Below are positions 1 through 10,000 of a stretch of DNA of 37,303 nucleotides, in pieces. The notes under the pieces are model-generated. The model saw only the letters and a program-made list of their open reading frames with translations, did no database searches and was not told the DNA's origin. The stretch is from contig NZ_AFXQ01000029.1 in assembly GCF_000224415.1 (NCBI RefSeq), positions 1 to 37,303 of the forward strand, in the 5' to 3' direction. The translations under genes were made by a program, and so were the position numbers. Source of the DNA: Citricoccus sp. CH26A. Lineage in GTDB: Bacteria; Actinomycetota; Actinomycetes; Actinomycetales; Micrococcaceae. The first letter of the stretch is position 1; each line of letters begins with the position of its first letter.

Positions 1-911
1 AGCAACCGGTTGGCCAGGTCCACGATCTGGGGGGTGGAGCGGTAGTCCCGGACCAGCTTCACGACGGTCGCCTCCGGGTACTGGGCCCGGAAGTCCAGCA
101 GGAACCGGGAGGTCGCCCCGGTGAAGGAGTAGATGGTCTGCGAGGCGTCCCCGACGACGCACAGCTCCTGCCTGCCGCCCAGCCAGAGGTCCAGCAGCCG
201 GTGCTGCAGCGGGGAGACGTCCTGGTACTCGTCCACGATGAACACCCGGTACTGGTCCCGGACCTGGGCCGCGATCTTCGGCTCGGTCTCCAGGATGCCG
301 ACCATCAGCAGCAGCACGTCCTCGAAGTCGATGAGGTTGCGGTCGGACTTCACGTCCTCGTAGCCCTGGTAGAGACGGGCCACCCCGTTCACGTCCCACC
401 CGGCGGGCATCTCCCGTCCCGCCGCGGCGGCGGCGTAGCCGTCCGGGGTGTGCATGGACACCTTCGCCCACTCGATCTCCCCGGCCAGGTCCCGCAGGGC
501 GGCACGGTCCGTGGTGGTCCGCAGGCGCCGGGCCGCCTCGGCGAGCAGGTTGACCTTGTACTCGACCAGTTCCGGCACCGTCCCGCCCACGACCTGGGGC
601 CAGAAGTACTGCAGTTGGCGCAACGCCGCGGAGTGGAAGGTACGGGCCTGCACCCCGTGCGTGCCGAGGTCCCTCAGCCGGGTGCGCATCTCGGCGGCGG
701 CCCGGGCGGTGAAGGTGACCGCCAGGGTGCGGTGCGGATCGAAGACGCCGGTCTGGACCCCGTAGGCGATCCGGTGGGTGACGGCGCGGGTCTTGCCGGT
801 GCCGGCCCCGGCCAGGATGCACAGGGGCCCGTTCAGGGTGGTGACGGCCTGGCGCTGCTCGGCATCCAGGCCCGCCAGGATGTCGCGGGGTTCCTCGGGG
901 TGTTCGGTCAC
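1..911 (-). CDS. uvrD2: ATP-dependent DNA helicase UvrD2 (5' part; gene runs off the window)
   Basis: This is a superfamily 1A DNA helicase (UvrD/PcrA/Rep family) acting in repair and replication-fork maintenance. Only the first 303 residues are in the window; the rest lies to the left. Motif I reads GAGTGKT at about residue 35, the TFTARAA segment is motif Ia, and motif II reads DEYQD followed by SPLQHRLL, as expected for UvrD-like ATPases. The GTG start at 911 has GGAG 4 nt upstream. The gene lies 23 nt after the nudC stop on the same strand, so nudC-uvrD2 is probably one operon. The UvrD2 assignment rather than UvrD1/PcrA rests on the nudC/adnAB neighbourhood, which matches the uvrD2-nudC order of mycobacteria. 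The HRDC domain that would confirm it is outside the window. Confidence 0.88.
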   Translation of the reverse strand, partial: MTEHPEEPRDILAGLDAEQRQAVTTLNGPLCILAGAGTGKTRAVTHRIAYGVQTGVFDPHRTLAVTFTARAAAEMRTRLRDLGTHGVQARTFHSAALRQLQYFWPQVVGGTVPELVEYKVNLLAEAARRLRTTTDRAALRDLAGEIEWAKVSMHTPDGYAAAAAGREMPAGWDVNGVARLYQGYEDVKSDRNLIDFEDVLLLMVGILETEPKIAAQVRDQYRVFIVDEYQDVSPLQHRLLDLWLGGRQELCVVGDASQTIYSFTGATSRFLLDFRAQYPEATVVKLVRDYRSTPQIVDLANRL

Positions 912-934
912 GGTTCTCCGGTAGGTGCTCTCGG

Positions 935-1945
935 TCAATTCTGCAAGGTGCGGGGTTCGGGCAGGTCCCCGCCGAACCAGTGCTCGATCAGTGCCCGGGA
1001 GATGGACGTGGCCCCCGGGATGGTGATGTCCCCGGCGGCCACCTGGTCCCGGAGCTGCTCCCGCGTGAACCATCGCACCTCGGCGAGCTCCTCGCCGTCG
1101 GCCGCGGCGGCATCGGGCTCGTCCGTGACGGCCGAGAAGCCGAGCATGAGCGACTGCGGGAAGGGCCAGGGCTGGGAGCCCAGGTATTGCGGTGAGTGCA
1201 CGACGAGCTGGGACTCCTCGTGGATCTCCCGCACCACGGCGGCCTCGAGGGCCTCCCCCGGTTCCACGAAGCCGGCCAGGGTGGAGAACCTGCCCGGCCC
1301 CCACGCGGTGTTGTTGCCGAGCAGGATCCGGTCGTCCCGGTCCGTGATGGCCACGATGATCGCCGGGTCGGTGCGCGGGAAGTGCTCGGAGCCGTCGGCG
1401 GGACAGACCCGGACCCAGCCGGACTGGGCCAGGGTGGTCGGCGTCCCGCAGCGGGGGCAGTGCGTGTGGGTGGCGTGCCAGTTGGCGATGGCCTGGGCCT
1501 CGACGAACACCCCGGCGTCCCGGTCGGTCAGGGCGGCGGCCACGTCCCGCAGCCCGACCCAGTTCACGTCCTCCGGACGGTCCACCGGCACGCCGCCGGC
1601 CTCGGGACCCGCCAGCCGCGGGTGCTCGTCCGCGGTCAGCAGGATCAGTTCGGCGCGCACGGCACCGGTCCCTCCCGTGGCCGGGTCCGGGCTCACGAGG
1701 GCGGCCGCGGACCGGCCGAGGTAGACGGCACTCTCCGGCAGGTCCCCCTCCGGACGGGCCAGCACGAGCTGGCCGCCCAGGACGGGAGCGCGCCTGCCAC
1801 TGAGCCACAGCACCCTGGCCTCCGGACGGGTCCAGGCCTCCTGCAGCCACCCCTCGTGGGCGCGCACCTCGCAACCGCGGTCCACGTCCTCCCGGGCCAG
1901 GGGCAGCCGGCCCAGGGCAGGCAGGGTCTCATCCGGAATTCGCAT
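935..1945 (-). CDS. nudC: NAD(+) diphosphatase, Nudix family, NudC-like
   Basis: NudC-family enzymes hydrolyse NAD(H) to NMN(H) and AMP, and some remove NAD caps from RNA. The protein has 336 residues, slightly longer than E. coli NudC. A zinc ribbon begins with CPRC (residues 163-166), but the second knuckle reads CPAD (181-184), so the expected fourth cysteine is aspartate. The Nudix box starts at G225 and has REIHEE, although its last conserved glycine is glutamine (EESQL). The diagnostic NudC signature SQPWPFPQS follows at 257-265 and fixes the subfamily. The ATG at 1945 has GGAGG only 1 nt upstream, too close for ordinary Shine-Dalgarno use; no in-frame start nearby fits better. It probably leads the nudC-uvrD2 operon and is divergent from the phosphotransferase gene. 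Confidence 0.92.
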   Translation of the reverse strand: MRIPDETLPALGRLPLAREDVDRGCEVRAHEGWLQEAWTRPEARVLWLSGRRAPVLGGQLVLARPEGDLPESAVYLGRSAAALVSPDPATGGTGAVRAELILLTADEHPRLAGPEAGGVPVDRPEDVNWVGLRDVAAALTDRDAGVFVEAQAIANWHATHTHCPRCGTPTTLAQSGWVRVCPADGSEHFPRTDPAIIVAITDRDDRILLGNNTAWGPGRFSTLAGFVEPGEALEAAVVREIHEESQLVVHSPQYLGSQPWPFPQSLMLGFSAVTDEPDAAAADGEELAEVRWFTREQLRDQVAAGDITIPGATSISRALIEHWFGGDLPEPRTLQN

Positions 1946-2110
1946 GCCTCCACGGTACCGTCCGGCGGGGACGGTCCAGGGGCCGCCCGGCCGGCTGTGG
2001 ACGATCCCACACGGTGGCGGCGGACGGGACCCGCCCGGTGCACGCCGCACCTCGAGGCGTCATTCGGGCGACTCGCCGCCCGCACGAGCCGCGCACGGGC
2101 GGCGGGAAAG

Positions 2111-2116
2111 TACGGT
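2111..2116 (+). promoter_or_regulatory. -10-like hexamer TACGGT, 7 nt before a GTG start
   Basis: TACGGT fits the TANNNT pattern of actinobacterial housekeeping promoters and ends 7 nt before the GTG at 2124. Transcription would then start at or next to the GTG and give a leaderless mRNA. No convincing -35 hexamer is visible, which is common in high-GC actinobacteria. Confidence 0.45.
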
Positions 2117-2123
2117 TGGGTAC

Positions 2124-3530
2124 GTGAACCGTACGCCCATGGAACTTGCTGCCTTGGCCAGCGCCGCGATACCGGACCTGGCTCCGACCGGCGTGGTCGG
2201 CTCGCCGGACGATCCCCGCGACTTCTCCGCCGCCGTCGTGCTCGACCGGCAGGGGAACCGGTGGCGGGTGCGTTCCCCCCGCCATGAGGAGGCCGCCATG
2301 CGGCTGGAGACCGAGCTCCAGGTCCTCTCCGGGTTCACTCCCGCCGTCCGCGCCGCACTGCCCTTCCGCGCCCCCTCCGTGGCCGGTGCCGTCCGGATCG
2401 ACGGGCTGCGCACCTTCGTCTACCACGACATGCCCGGCCGCGAGCTGGAGATCGAGGAGCTGGCGGGGCTGGGACCCCGCGGCATCGACGACATCGGCCG
2501 GGTCATCGCCGCCGTGCACGCCCTGCCAGCCGAGGTGGTGGAGAACGCCGACCTGCCGGTGTACACCGCCGACCAGTTCCGCCAGCGCCGGCTCAACGAG
2601 CTGGACCAGGCCGCCACGACCGGACGGATCCCCGCCGTGCTGCTGCGCCGCTGGGAGAACGCGCTCGAGGAGATGGAACTCTGGGACTTCACCCCGGTCG
2701 TGGCCCACGGGGACCTGCACGAGGACAACCTGCTGGTGGACCACGGACGCGTGGTGTCCGTGACCGGTTGGACCGACCTGCACATCGGGGACCCGGCCGA
2801 CGACTTCTCCTGGCTGGCCTCCTCCGGTGACCAGCAGTTCACCGACGCCGTCGTGAGCTCCTACTGGCAGCACCGCACGGGCGGGTCCGTGGCGGACGAG
2901 CACCTGATGCGCCGCGCCGCGCTGGCCGCCGAGTTCGCGCTCGCCCAGTGGCTCGTCCGGGGCGTCGCCAACGACGACGAGGACATGGCGGCCGAGGCCG
3001 AGGCCATGCTCCTGGAGCTGCGGGACGACGTGGAGGACCACGGTGGCCAGGAGATCAGCCTGGCCCGGCCCGGCCCGCGCCCGGTGACGACGCCGGCCGC
3101 GGCCGCCGCAGCGGCGGCCGCGGACACGGCATCCGACGTGGGCGCGAGCGCGCCGGCGTCCCCGGTCGCAGAGGGGACGGGCTCGCACGCAGCCGGATCT
3201 CCTGCGCCGGAGGCGCGGGACGTGGACGACGAGGACCACATGGACGGCGAGGACGATGAGGACGACGCCGTCATCACCGACCACGACCCGGTGGACACCC
3301 CCGAGACAGGATCCGGGGACGAGGACGGCGCAGCCGAGCACGCGCCCGAGGCGGGGTCCGAGGACGAGGACGGCACCACCGAGCAGGCGCCCGACGAGGC
3401 CGTGGACCAGCCCGGAGGTGGCACCCGGTCCTCGGGATCGCACCGCGCCGAGGAACCGCCCACGACCGCCCTGGACCTCGACGAGGTCCGGCAGCTGCGG
3501 ATCGAGCGGGACACCGGCTCGCCCTCCTGA
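2124..3530 (+). CDS. APH-fold phosphotransferase with acidic, low-complexity C-terminal tail
   Basis: Aminoglycoside/choline-kinase-like phosphotransferase, 468 residues. The catalytic loop HGDLHEDN is at residues 195-202, and the metal-binding loop follows as GDPADDF near residue 222. Both are hallmarks of the APH family (aminoglycoside, macrolide or small-molecule kinases). The kinase fold ends near residue 310. The last ~155 residues are an alanine run followed by an Asp/Glu-rich disordered tail that is not part of the fold. The GTG at 2124 is preferred because a -10-like hexamer lies just upstream; ATG at 2139 is possible. It stands alone between nudC and adnB on the opposite strand. Its substrate is unknown, and calling it a resistance gene would be unsupported. 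Its stop codon lies in the first copy of an 18-bp tandem repeat. Confidence 0.82.
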   Translation: MNRTPMELAALASAAIPDLAPTGVVGSPDDPRDFSAAVVLDRQGNRWRVRSPRHEEAAMRLETELQVLSGFTPAVRAALPFRAPSVAGAVRIDGLRTFVYHDMPGRELEIEELAGLGPRGIDDIGRVIAAVHALPAEVVENADLPVYTADQFRQRRLNELDQAATTGRIPAVLLRRWENALEEMELWDFTPVVAHGDLHEDNLLVDHGRVVSVTGWTDLHIGDPADDFSWLASSGDQQFTDAVVSSYWQHRTGGSVADEHLMRRAALAAEFALAQWLVRGVANDDEDMAAEAEAMLLELRDDVEDHGGQEISLARPGPRPVTTPAAAAAAAAADTASDVGASAPASPVAEGTGSHAAGSPAPEARDVDDEDHMDGEDDEDDAVITDHDPVDTPETGSGDEDGAAEHAPEAGSEDEDGTTEQAPDEAVDQPGGGTRSSGSHRAEEPPTTALDLDEVRQLRIERDTGSPS

Positions 3531-3584
3531 ACCGGCTCGCCCTCCTGAACCGGCCCGCCCTCCTGAACCGGCCCGTCCTCCTGG
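3513..3584 (+). repeat. 18-bp tandem repeat, four copies, spanning a stop codon
   Basis: Four head-to-tail 18-bp units begin at 3513, 3531, 3549 and 3567, with unit ACCGGCTCGCCCTCCTGA. Copies 1 and 2 are identical, copy 3 has one change, and copy 4 two further changes. A fifth begins but diverges after about 9 bp. The first copy encodes the last residues and stop of the phosphotransferase gene; the others lie between it and the end of adnB. Confidence 0.9.
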
Positions 3585-3610
3585 ACCGGCCCGGCGCGGC
3601 CGGGGCCGGT
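3585..3610. terminator. Hairpin between two convergent genes (candidate bidirectional terminator)
   Basis: ACCGGCCC (3585-3592) pairs with GGGCCGGT (3603-3610) to form an 8-bp GC stem with a 10-nt loop. It lies between the convergent ends of the phosphotransferase gene and adnB. No T-run follows on either strand, so it is a weak intrinsic terminator at best. Confidence 0.4.
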
Positions 3611-3624
3611 CAGCTCCCGGCCGG

Positions 3625-6600
3625 TCAGCCTCCGGCCGGCCGGATGGCGTCTGCCAGGATCCGCTCGAGGTCCTCCTCGCCGGCGAGGTCGTGCATCGAC
3701 TTCTCGACGCCGTGGGCCACGTAGACGAAGCTCGCGCTGATGTTCTGCAGGGGGATGCCGTGCAGGCGTGACCAGGCGAGCCGGTAGACGGCCAGCTGCA
3801 GGGACTTGACCTCGAGGTCCCGGCCGCGCGGCACCGCACCGGTCTTCCAGTCCACGAGTTCCCAGCGGGCCTGGGGGTCGTCGAAGGCATCGCTGGTACC
3901 ACCCTCCCGGAAGACGGCATCGATCCGTCCACGCAGGGTCACGCCCCCGACCGTGGTCTCCACGGGGGGCTCCACGACGACGGGCACCCGGTCCGCCCAG
4001 CGGCTGGCCAGGAAGCTCTGCTTCATCGGCTCCAGGTCCAGGGCATCCTCCACCCAATGATCCGCCGAGTCCTCCGCATCCTCGAAGTCGAGCATCCCGG
4101 TGCTGCCGAAGTGGTCCTCCACCCAGCTGTGGAACGCCGTCCCGCGGCGTGCGGCGTGCGCCGGCGGCCGGGGCATGGGCCGCCGCAGCTGACGGGCCAG
4201 GGCCTCGGGATCGCCGGCCATCTCCACGAAGGTCGAGGCACTGATGTGGCTGGGCAGCTCCACGGCGGCCCCGCGGTGGTTCACCGGCGCGGCCCGGTCC
4301 AGAACCCACTGCGCCTGGCGCGCCAGGTCGGTCGCTCCCCCGTCCACCACCACCAGCGGGTCCGCCCGCCGCACCCAGTCCGCCGCCGCCTCCAGGGCGG
4401 CCCGGCGGGGCCGGGCCCGGGGCGGCAGGAGGCTGGCCCGGTCCTCGTCATCGGGCGCCTCCGGGTCCATGACCCGCACCACCGGCCCGTCCAGCGGGTC
4501 GAACGGCCACCACGCCGTGAGCTTCCGCCCGGCGAACGGGTTGGTCTCCCCCGCCTCCTCCGGTGCCGCCCACGTCCCGCGCGCGACCTCCGGCGTGCCG
4601 GCCCGCTCGGCCAGTTCGGCCAGGAACACCGACGGTTCCGCCGGGGTCTTGTTCGACCCGCGCCAGTGACTGCCGCTCACCAGCAGCAGGGTCCGGGCGC
4701 GGGTGAAGGCCACGTAGGCCAGCCGGCGTTCCTCCTGCAGGTGGTGGGCGGCGGCCAGGTCCCGGTAGGAATCCGGGTAGGCCTCCTGGTGCTTGAGCCA
4801 CCAGCCGGCCGCGTGGCCGGCCCAGTCCTGTTGCGTGGCCCAGTCCCTGGACCAGTGCGGCAGGCTCTCCCGGTCACCGCGCAGGTCCCACGGCAGGTGC
4901 CCGCTGCCGTGCGCGGTCCACGTGTCGAAGGTCGTGCCGGGGAACTGGCCGTCCACCATGCCCGGCACGGCCACGACGTCCCACTCCAGTCCCTTGGACG
5001 CGTGTGCGGTCAGCAGCTGGACGGCATCGTGGCGGGGTTCGACCCCGATGATCCCCAGCCCGTTCTCCCGTTCCTCGGCCGCCTCCAGCCAGGCCAGGAA
5101 GGCGGTGAGGTCCGTGCTGGACCCCTCCTCCGCGCCGTGGGAGAAGTCCCGTGCCGCGTCCAGGAAGGCATCCAGGTGCCGGCGTGCGGCCACACCCGTG
5201 ACGCCCGGGCGGGCGAGCACCTCGATGTCCAGGCCCAGGGTCTTCTCCACCAGCCGGATCAGGGCCGGCAGCTCGAGGCCGGTCTGTCCCGACAGCGCCC
5301 TCAGCTCGGCCGCCAGCCGTTCCAGCCGGCGTCGGCCCTCGGCACTGAACGCCCGGCCGGACCCGGAGGTCCAGCCCGGTTCGGGCAGCCAGTCCAGCGC
5401 CTCCACGAGGGAGGCGGCCTCGGACTCCTCCTCCGGCGAGGTGTCCTGGTTCGCCGCGTCCTCGTCCCCGGCGGACTCGGCCCCGGGGTCCGGCTCGGTG
5501 CGCCGCCGGTTCCGGGCCAGGGCCGAGGCCCGTTCCTGCAGCACCATGAGGTCGGCGGTGCCGATGCGCCAGCGGGGCCCGGCCAGGATCCGCATCAGGT
5601 GGTCGGAACGGCGCGGATCCGAGATCACCTGCAGCACGGCGATGACGTCCGCGACCTCGGGGATCGACAGCAGCCCGGACAGGCCCAGCACCTCGTAGGG
5701 CACCCCCGCGGTGTCCAGGGCCTCCATGAGCGGTTCGAACTGCCGGCGGGTGCGGCACAGCACGGCGCGCGTCCGCCGGTCGGCCACCGGCAGGTCCTCG
5801 TCCGCGGCGTCCTTGAGGGCCTCCACGACGGCCGCCGCCTCCTGCTCGGAGTCCGGCAGCCAGGACACTCGGACCTCACCGTCCCCGGCGACCGGTGACG
5901 GGGCGAGCGGCCTCACCTCGATCCCGTTCACCGGTTCGCTGCGCAGCGGGCCGGCCACCGTGTTGGCAGCGGCCAGGACGTTGAGCGAATTGCGCCACGC
6001 CGTGGTCAGGTAGCTGACCGGAGCGGGCCGGGCGCCACCCCGGGGATCCGGCACGGGGAACTGGCCGGGGAAGGCGAACAGCTGCCCCGCGGAGGCCCCC
6101 CGGAAGCCGTAGATGGACTGGTTGGGATCGCCCACGGCCGTGACCGGGTGGCCGGTGCGGCCGTACAGTCCACGGAACAGTTCCAGCTGGGCGTGGGAGG
6201 TGTCCTGGAACTCGTCCAGCAGCACCACCCGGTAGCGCGAGCGCTCGATCTCCCCCACGGCCTCGACCTCGCTCGCGATGCGTGCCGCGTACCGCACCAG
6301 GTCCCCGTAGTCCATGACCCCGGCCTCGTCCTTCGCGGCCCGGTAGTCCGCCACCAGGTGGGACATCACCCGGCGCAGGCGCAGCATGCCGAGGAGGGAG
6401 GCGACCTTGGCGTGGCTGCCCTCGACCTGCTTCTCGCTGTAGGGCAGGGCCGCCCCGGCGTCGTGGATCCGGGTGAGGAACTCCTCCACGGCCTCCGGCT
6501 CCACCAGGTGCTCGGCGCAGTCCGCCGCCAGCTTGATGACGCCCCGCACGATGGTGGAGGACGCCACGTCGGCGAAGCCCAGGTCTCCCTCGTAGGCACG

Positions 6601-7062
6601 GACCAGCCGGGCGACCATCTGGTAGGACTGGGCCTCGCCGATCATCCCGGTGTCCGGTTCCAGCCCGATCCGCATGCCGTGGTCGCGCACCAGCGTGTGG
6701 GCGTAGGAGTGGTAGGTGGAGACGCTGGCCCGGGCGGGCGCCTCCTCGGCCCCCTCGATCTCGATGCCGGTCTCGGACAGCAGGTCGAGCTTGCGGTTGA
6801 TCCGATGGGCCAGCTCGCCGGCGGCCTTGCGCGTGAACGTCACCCCGAGCACCTGGTCCGGGGCCACGAGGCCGTTGGCGACCAGCCACACCACGCGGTC
6901 CGACATGGTGGCCGTCTTGCCCGAGCCAGCACCGGCCACCACGAGCCGCGGTTCGAGCGGAGAGCTGATCACCACGGACTGCTCCGGGGTCGGGGCGTAC
7001 TGGCCCAGCCGCTCGGCGAGGTCCTCGGGCGTGTACTGCACCACGATGGCCTCCTGGGTCAT
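3625..7062 (-). CDS. adnB: AdnB-like helicase-nuclease subunit (UvrD-type helicase with PD-(D/E)XK nuclease)
   Basis: Large subunit (1145 residues) of a heterodimeric double-strand-break resection machine. In mycobacteria the AdnAB complex uses AdnB as the lead motor, and both subunits carry nucleases. The helicase has motif I GAGSGKT (44-50) and motif II DEFQD (about 283). Motif VI appears in the AYVAFTRARTLLLVSG segment. The C-terminal RecB-like nuclease has RGTAFHSWVE, an Asp in GRIDAVF, and VDWKTG near residue 1070, so the active site looks intact. The ATG at 7062 forms an ATGA overlap with the adnA stop, implying translational coupling; an in-frame ATG at 7071 is also possible. It is the last gene of atl-adnA-adnB. 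Length, double-domain architecture and partner gene favour AdnB over AddA. Confidence 0.88.
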   Translation of the reverse strand: MTQEAIVVQYTPEDLAERLGQYAPTPEQSVVISSPLEPRLVVAGAGSGKTATMSDRVVWLVANGLVAPDQVLGVTFTRKAAGELAHRINRKLDLLSETGIEIEGAEEAPARASVSTYHSYAHTLVRDHGMRIGLEPDTGMIGEAQSYQMVARLVRAYEGDLGFADVASSTIVRGVIKLAADCAEHLVEPEAVEEFLTRIHDAGAALPYSEKQVEGSHAKVASLLGMLRLRRVMSHLVADYRAAKDEAGVMDYGDLVRYAARIASEVEAVGEIERSRYRVVLLDEFQDTSHAQLELFRGLYGRTGHPVTAVGDPNQSIYGFRGASAGQLFAFPGQFPVPDPRGGARPAPVSYLTTAWRNSLNVLAAANTVAGPLRSEPVNGIEVRPLAPSPVAGDGEVRVSWLPDSEQEAAAVVEALKDAADEDLPVADRRTRAVLCRTRRQFEPLMEALDTAGVPYEVLGLSGLLSIPEVADVIAVLQVISDPRRSDHLMRILAGPRWRIGTADLMVLQERASALARNRRRTEPDPGAESAGDEDAANQDTSPEEESEAASLVEALDWLPEPGWTSGSGRAFSAEGRRRLERLAAELRALSGQTGLELPALIRLVEKTLGLDIEVLARPGVTGVAARRHLDAFLDAARDFSHGAEEGSSTDLTAFLAWLEAAEERENGLGIIGVEPRHDAVQLLTAHASKGLEWDVVAVPGMVDGQFPGTTFDTWTAHGSGHLPWDLRGDRESLPHWSRDWATQQDWAGHAAGWWLKHQEAYPDSYRDLAAAHHLQEERRLAYVAFTRARTLLLVSGSHWRGSNKTPAEPSVFLAELAERAGTPEVARGTWAAPEEAGETNPFAGRKLTAWWPFDPLDGPVVRVMDPEAPDDEDRASLLPPRARPRRAALEAAADWVRRADPLVVVDGGATDLARQAQWVLDRAAPVNHRGAAVELPSHISASTFVEMAGDPEALARQLRRPMPRPPAHAARRGTAFHSWVEDHFGSTGMLDFEDAEDSADHWVEDALDLEPMKQSFLASRWADRVPVVVEPPVETTVGGVTLRGRIDAVFREGGTSDAFDDPQARWELVDWKTGAVPRGRDLEVKSLQLAVYRLAWSRLHGIPLQNISASFVYVAHGVEKSMHDLAGEEDLERILADAIRPAGG

Positions 7063-10000
7063 CGGTGCCATTCGGTGGCCTGCCTTCCGTCGCTGTGGAT
7101 GGGGCACACGGCGGGCAGCGCACACCCGGGGTCGTCCGGCCCGCCGTGGACCGCGAGGAACTCCGGGCCGACCATGCTGGCCGCTGCCGTGAAGACCTCG
7201 TCGAGCGCCCACGGGTCGTCCGGGGCCAGCGCCGGCTGGTCCTGGACCTTGACCGACTTGTTCTTGGTGCGCAGTTGCACGAGCGCCGCCCCGCCCGGTT
7301 CCTGGGGCCGGTCGAAGTCCTGCCCGTCCACCGCCCCGGCGGCGATCGCCGCCTGGTAGACCCCGAGCTGGGGCAGCTGGAGCAGGTCGGCCTTGGAGGG
7401 TTCGTGCCGACCGGTCTTGAGGTCGATGACGACGGGACGGCCCTGGGCGTCCCGCTCCAGCCGGTCGATGCTGCCGTTGATGCGTACCCTCAGCCCCCCG
7501 CGCTCGAGTTCCTGGTGGAACCGGTGCTCCACGTCGACCAGCGACCGGCCGTCCTTGGCCATCTGGCGCAGGTAGGACACGAAGTACTCGAGCATCCGGC
7601 GGGCCTCGGCCGCGATGCGCTCGGACTCCCAGCCCGGTTCCAGGCCGAGGTCCGGCAGGCGCCGCTCCAGCTCCGCGGCCAGCGCCTCGGCCGGGCCGTC
7701 CGGGTGTGCCTCGGCGATGGCGTGGATGAGCGTGCCGATCGACTGCGCCTGCGTGCTGCCCGGCTGGGCACCGGCCTGGTACAGGAACCAGTTCAGCGGG
7801 GACTTCAGGGCGGTCTCCACCCTCGAGGGCGAGACGGGGATCTCGGTGGTGGTGACGTCCACGAGGGGTTCCTGCGTGGACAGCGGCAGCAGCCCCCACC
7901 AGTCGGCCGGATCCGCGCCCCGGATGCCCTGCGCGGCGAGCAGGGCCAGGGCAGAGGCCGCCTCGGCGAGCCCGGCCTCGAGTGGCTCCGGTGCCGTCGC
8001 ACCGTCGTCGACCGGCTGGGCGGCGGCCTCCTCCAGCCGTCGCCGCAACCCGGCCACCAGGGCGGTGGCGGTGATGGGTGGCGGGACATCGGTCAGCGGA
8101 CGGGTGGTCTCCACCTCACGCCACGGTGACAGGACGTCCAGGAAGTCACTGGGCTGGGCGTCCTCGGAGGCGACCGCCACGCCGATCACGGTCCGGCGGG
8201 CCCGCGACACCGCGGTGGAGAAACTGCGCAACTCGTCCTGGCGGACCTCGGCGGTGCGGGACCGCCGGTCGGCGATCGTGCCGCGCCCGGAGGCGATGTC
8301 CGCGAGGTCGCCGGCCCCGAGCAGTTGCCCGCGCAACCGGGTGTTCGGCCAGATGCCGTCCTGCAGCCCCGCGATGATGACGGCGTCCCATTCCTGCCCC
8401 GCGGCCGTGGCCGGGGTCAGCACGGAGACGGACCCCTCGTGCCGGGCGGTGGAGGCCAGGAAGTCCATCGGCAGGTCCTGGGCCTCCATGTAGTCGGCGA
8501 AGGACAGCGCCGAGGCCCCGGGGAACTGGTCCACGTAGCGCTCGGCGGCCTGGAAGAGCCCGACGACGGCGTCCAGGTCCCGGTCGGCACGCCGGGCGTC
8601 CGCTCCGGTCCCGGCCACCGCCTCCCGTTCCCAGCGGCCCGGGCGGTCGGAGGCCTCCCACAGGGCCCACAGGACGGTCTCCGCGGTGGCGGCGGGATCC
8701 TGTGCCGCCGTGCGTCCGGCGGCCACCATGCGGGCGATGCGCTGCAGTCCCGCTCCGGCGAGCCGGTAGTGGTCGAGGGAGCCGGGGTCCTCGAGGGCGT
8801 CCAGCATCAGCTCGGTGCTGGCGCGGGTGCCTCCCCGGGCGCGCTCGTCCCGGAGCAGTCGCTGGCGCAGCTGGCGCAGGTGCAGGGCGGTGGCCCCGCC
8901 GTAGCGGCCTCCGGCCAGCCACAGCGCGCGGTCGATGTCCGGGGCGGACTCGGGGCTGCCCGGCGCTGCGGACACCGTCCGGAGCAGGTACAGCAACGGC
9001 GTCACGGCCGGCTCGGTCTTGAGCACCGTGTCCGACAGGGAATGGTTCACGGGGATGCCCTCGGACTCCAGGAACCGACCCATCTCGGCCACCAGGGGGC
9101 CCGAGCGGGCCATGACCGCCAACCGGTCCAGGGCGATGCCCTCCCGGTGGTGCAGGTGCAGCAGCTGTTGCAGCACGAGGTGCTGCTCATGGGCCGGGGA
9201 GGCCACCAGGTGCACGGCGACGTCTCCCGCCGCGGCGTCCTCCCGGGGCGTCAGGTCCTGGCGGACCTCCAGCATCCCGGGCTGGGCGGGGATGCGCCGG
9301 GCCACCCGCTGCCAGGCGGTGAGCGCCTCCGGACCCATCCGGTGGCCCACGGTCAGCGCCAGGGTCAGGCCCTCGGGTGCACCGGTCGGGTCCACGGGCG
9401 GCCGGCGGCTCACCAGGCAGTCCGGGTAGTCGTGGACCAGGTCGGGCCGGGCGCCGCGGAAGCCCTGGACCACCGTGTCCGGGCTGGCGGTCGCCACCAC
9501 GTCCTGTCCCCGTCCCAGCAGGCGGATGAGCCGGTGCACCGAGGGGGTGGCCTCCTGCAGGTCGTCGATGACCAGCACCGGCAGTCCGGCCCGCTCGGCG
9601 TCCAGCAGGTCCGGGTTCTCCTCGAGCAGCCTGCTGGCCGTGGTCAGGAGGCCGGCCGGGTCGAAGGCCTCGGCCATGCCCAGGTCGAGGCGGTCCCGGT
9701 AGTCCTGCAGGAGCACGGCCGCCGCGCTCCACTCCGGTCGCCGGTACTGCTCCCCCAGCTCCTCCAGGCGCCCCGGCTCCACGCCGTACTCGCTGGTGCG
9801 GTCGATCAGCTCACGGACCTCACGCCGGAAACCCCGGGTGGTGACCGCCTCGGACAGGTCCCCGGGCCAGTCCGGGCCGGAGCGGGCCTCGGAGGCGTAG
9901 CTCTCCAGGAGCTCGGCGATGACGGTGTCCTGCTCCGCGCCCGACAGCAGCCGCGGGGTGCGCTGGACGGTCGGCAGGTATCCGCCGACCCTGGCCCGCC

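Noticed and set aside
201-2287. Long open frames antisense to uvrD2 and nudC
   Set aside because: In DNA of this GC content stop codons are rare in all frames. These frames encode Gly/Pro/Arg-rich sequence without domains and overlap well-supported genes on the other strand.
2124-3530. Antibiotic-resistance annotation for the APH-like gene
   Set aside because: The catalytic loop shows only the kinase superfamily. No residue pattern specific to a resistance enzyme was recognised.
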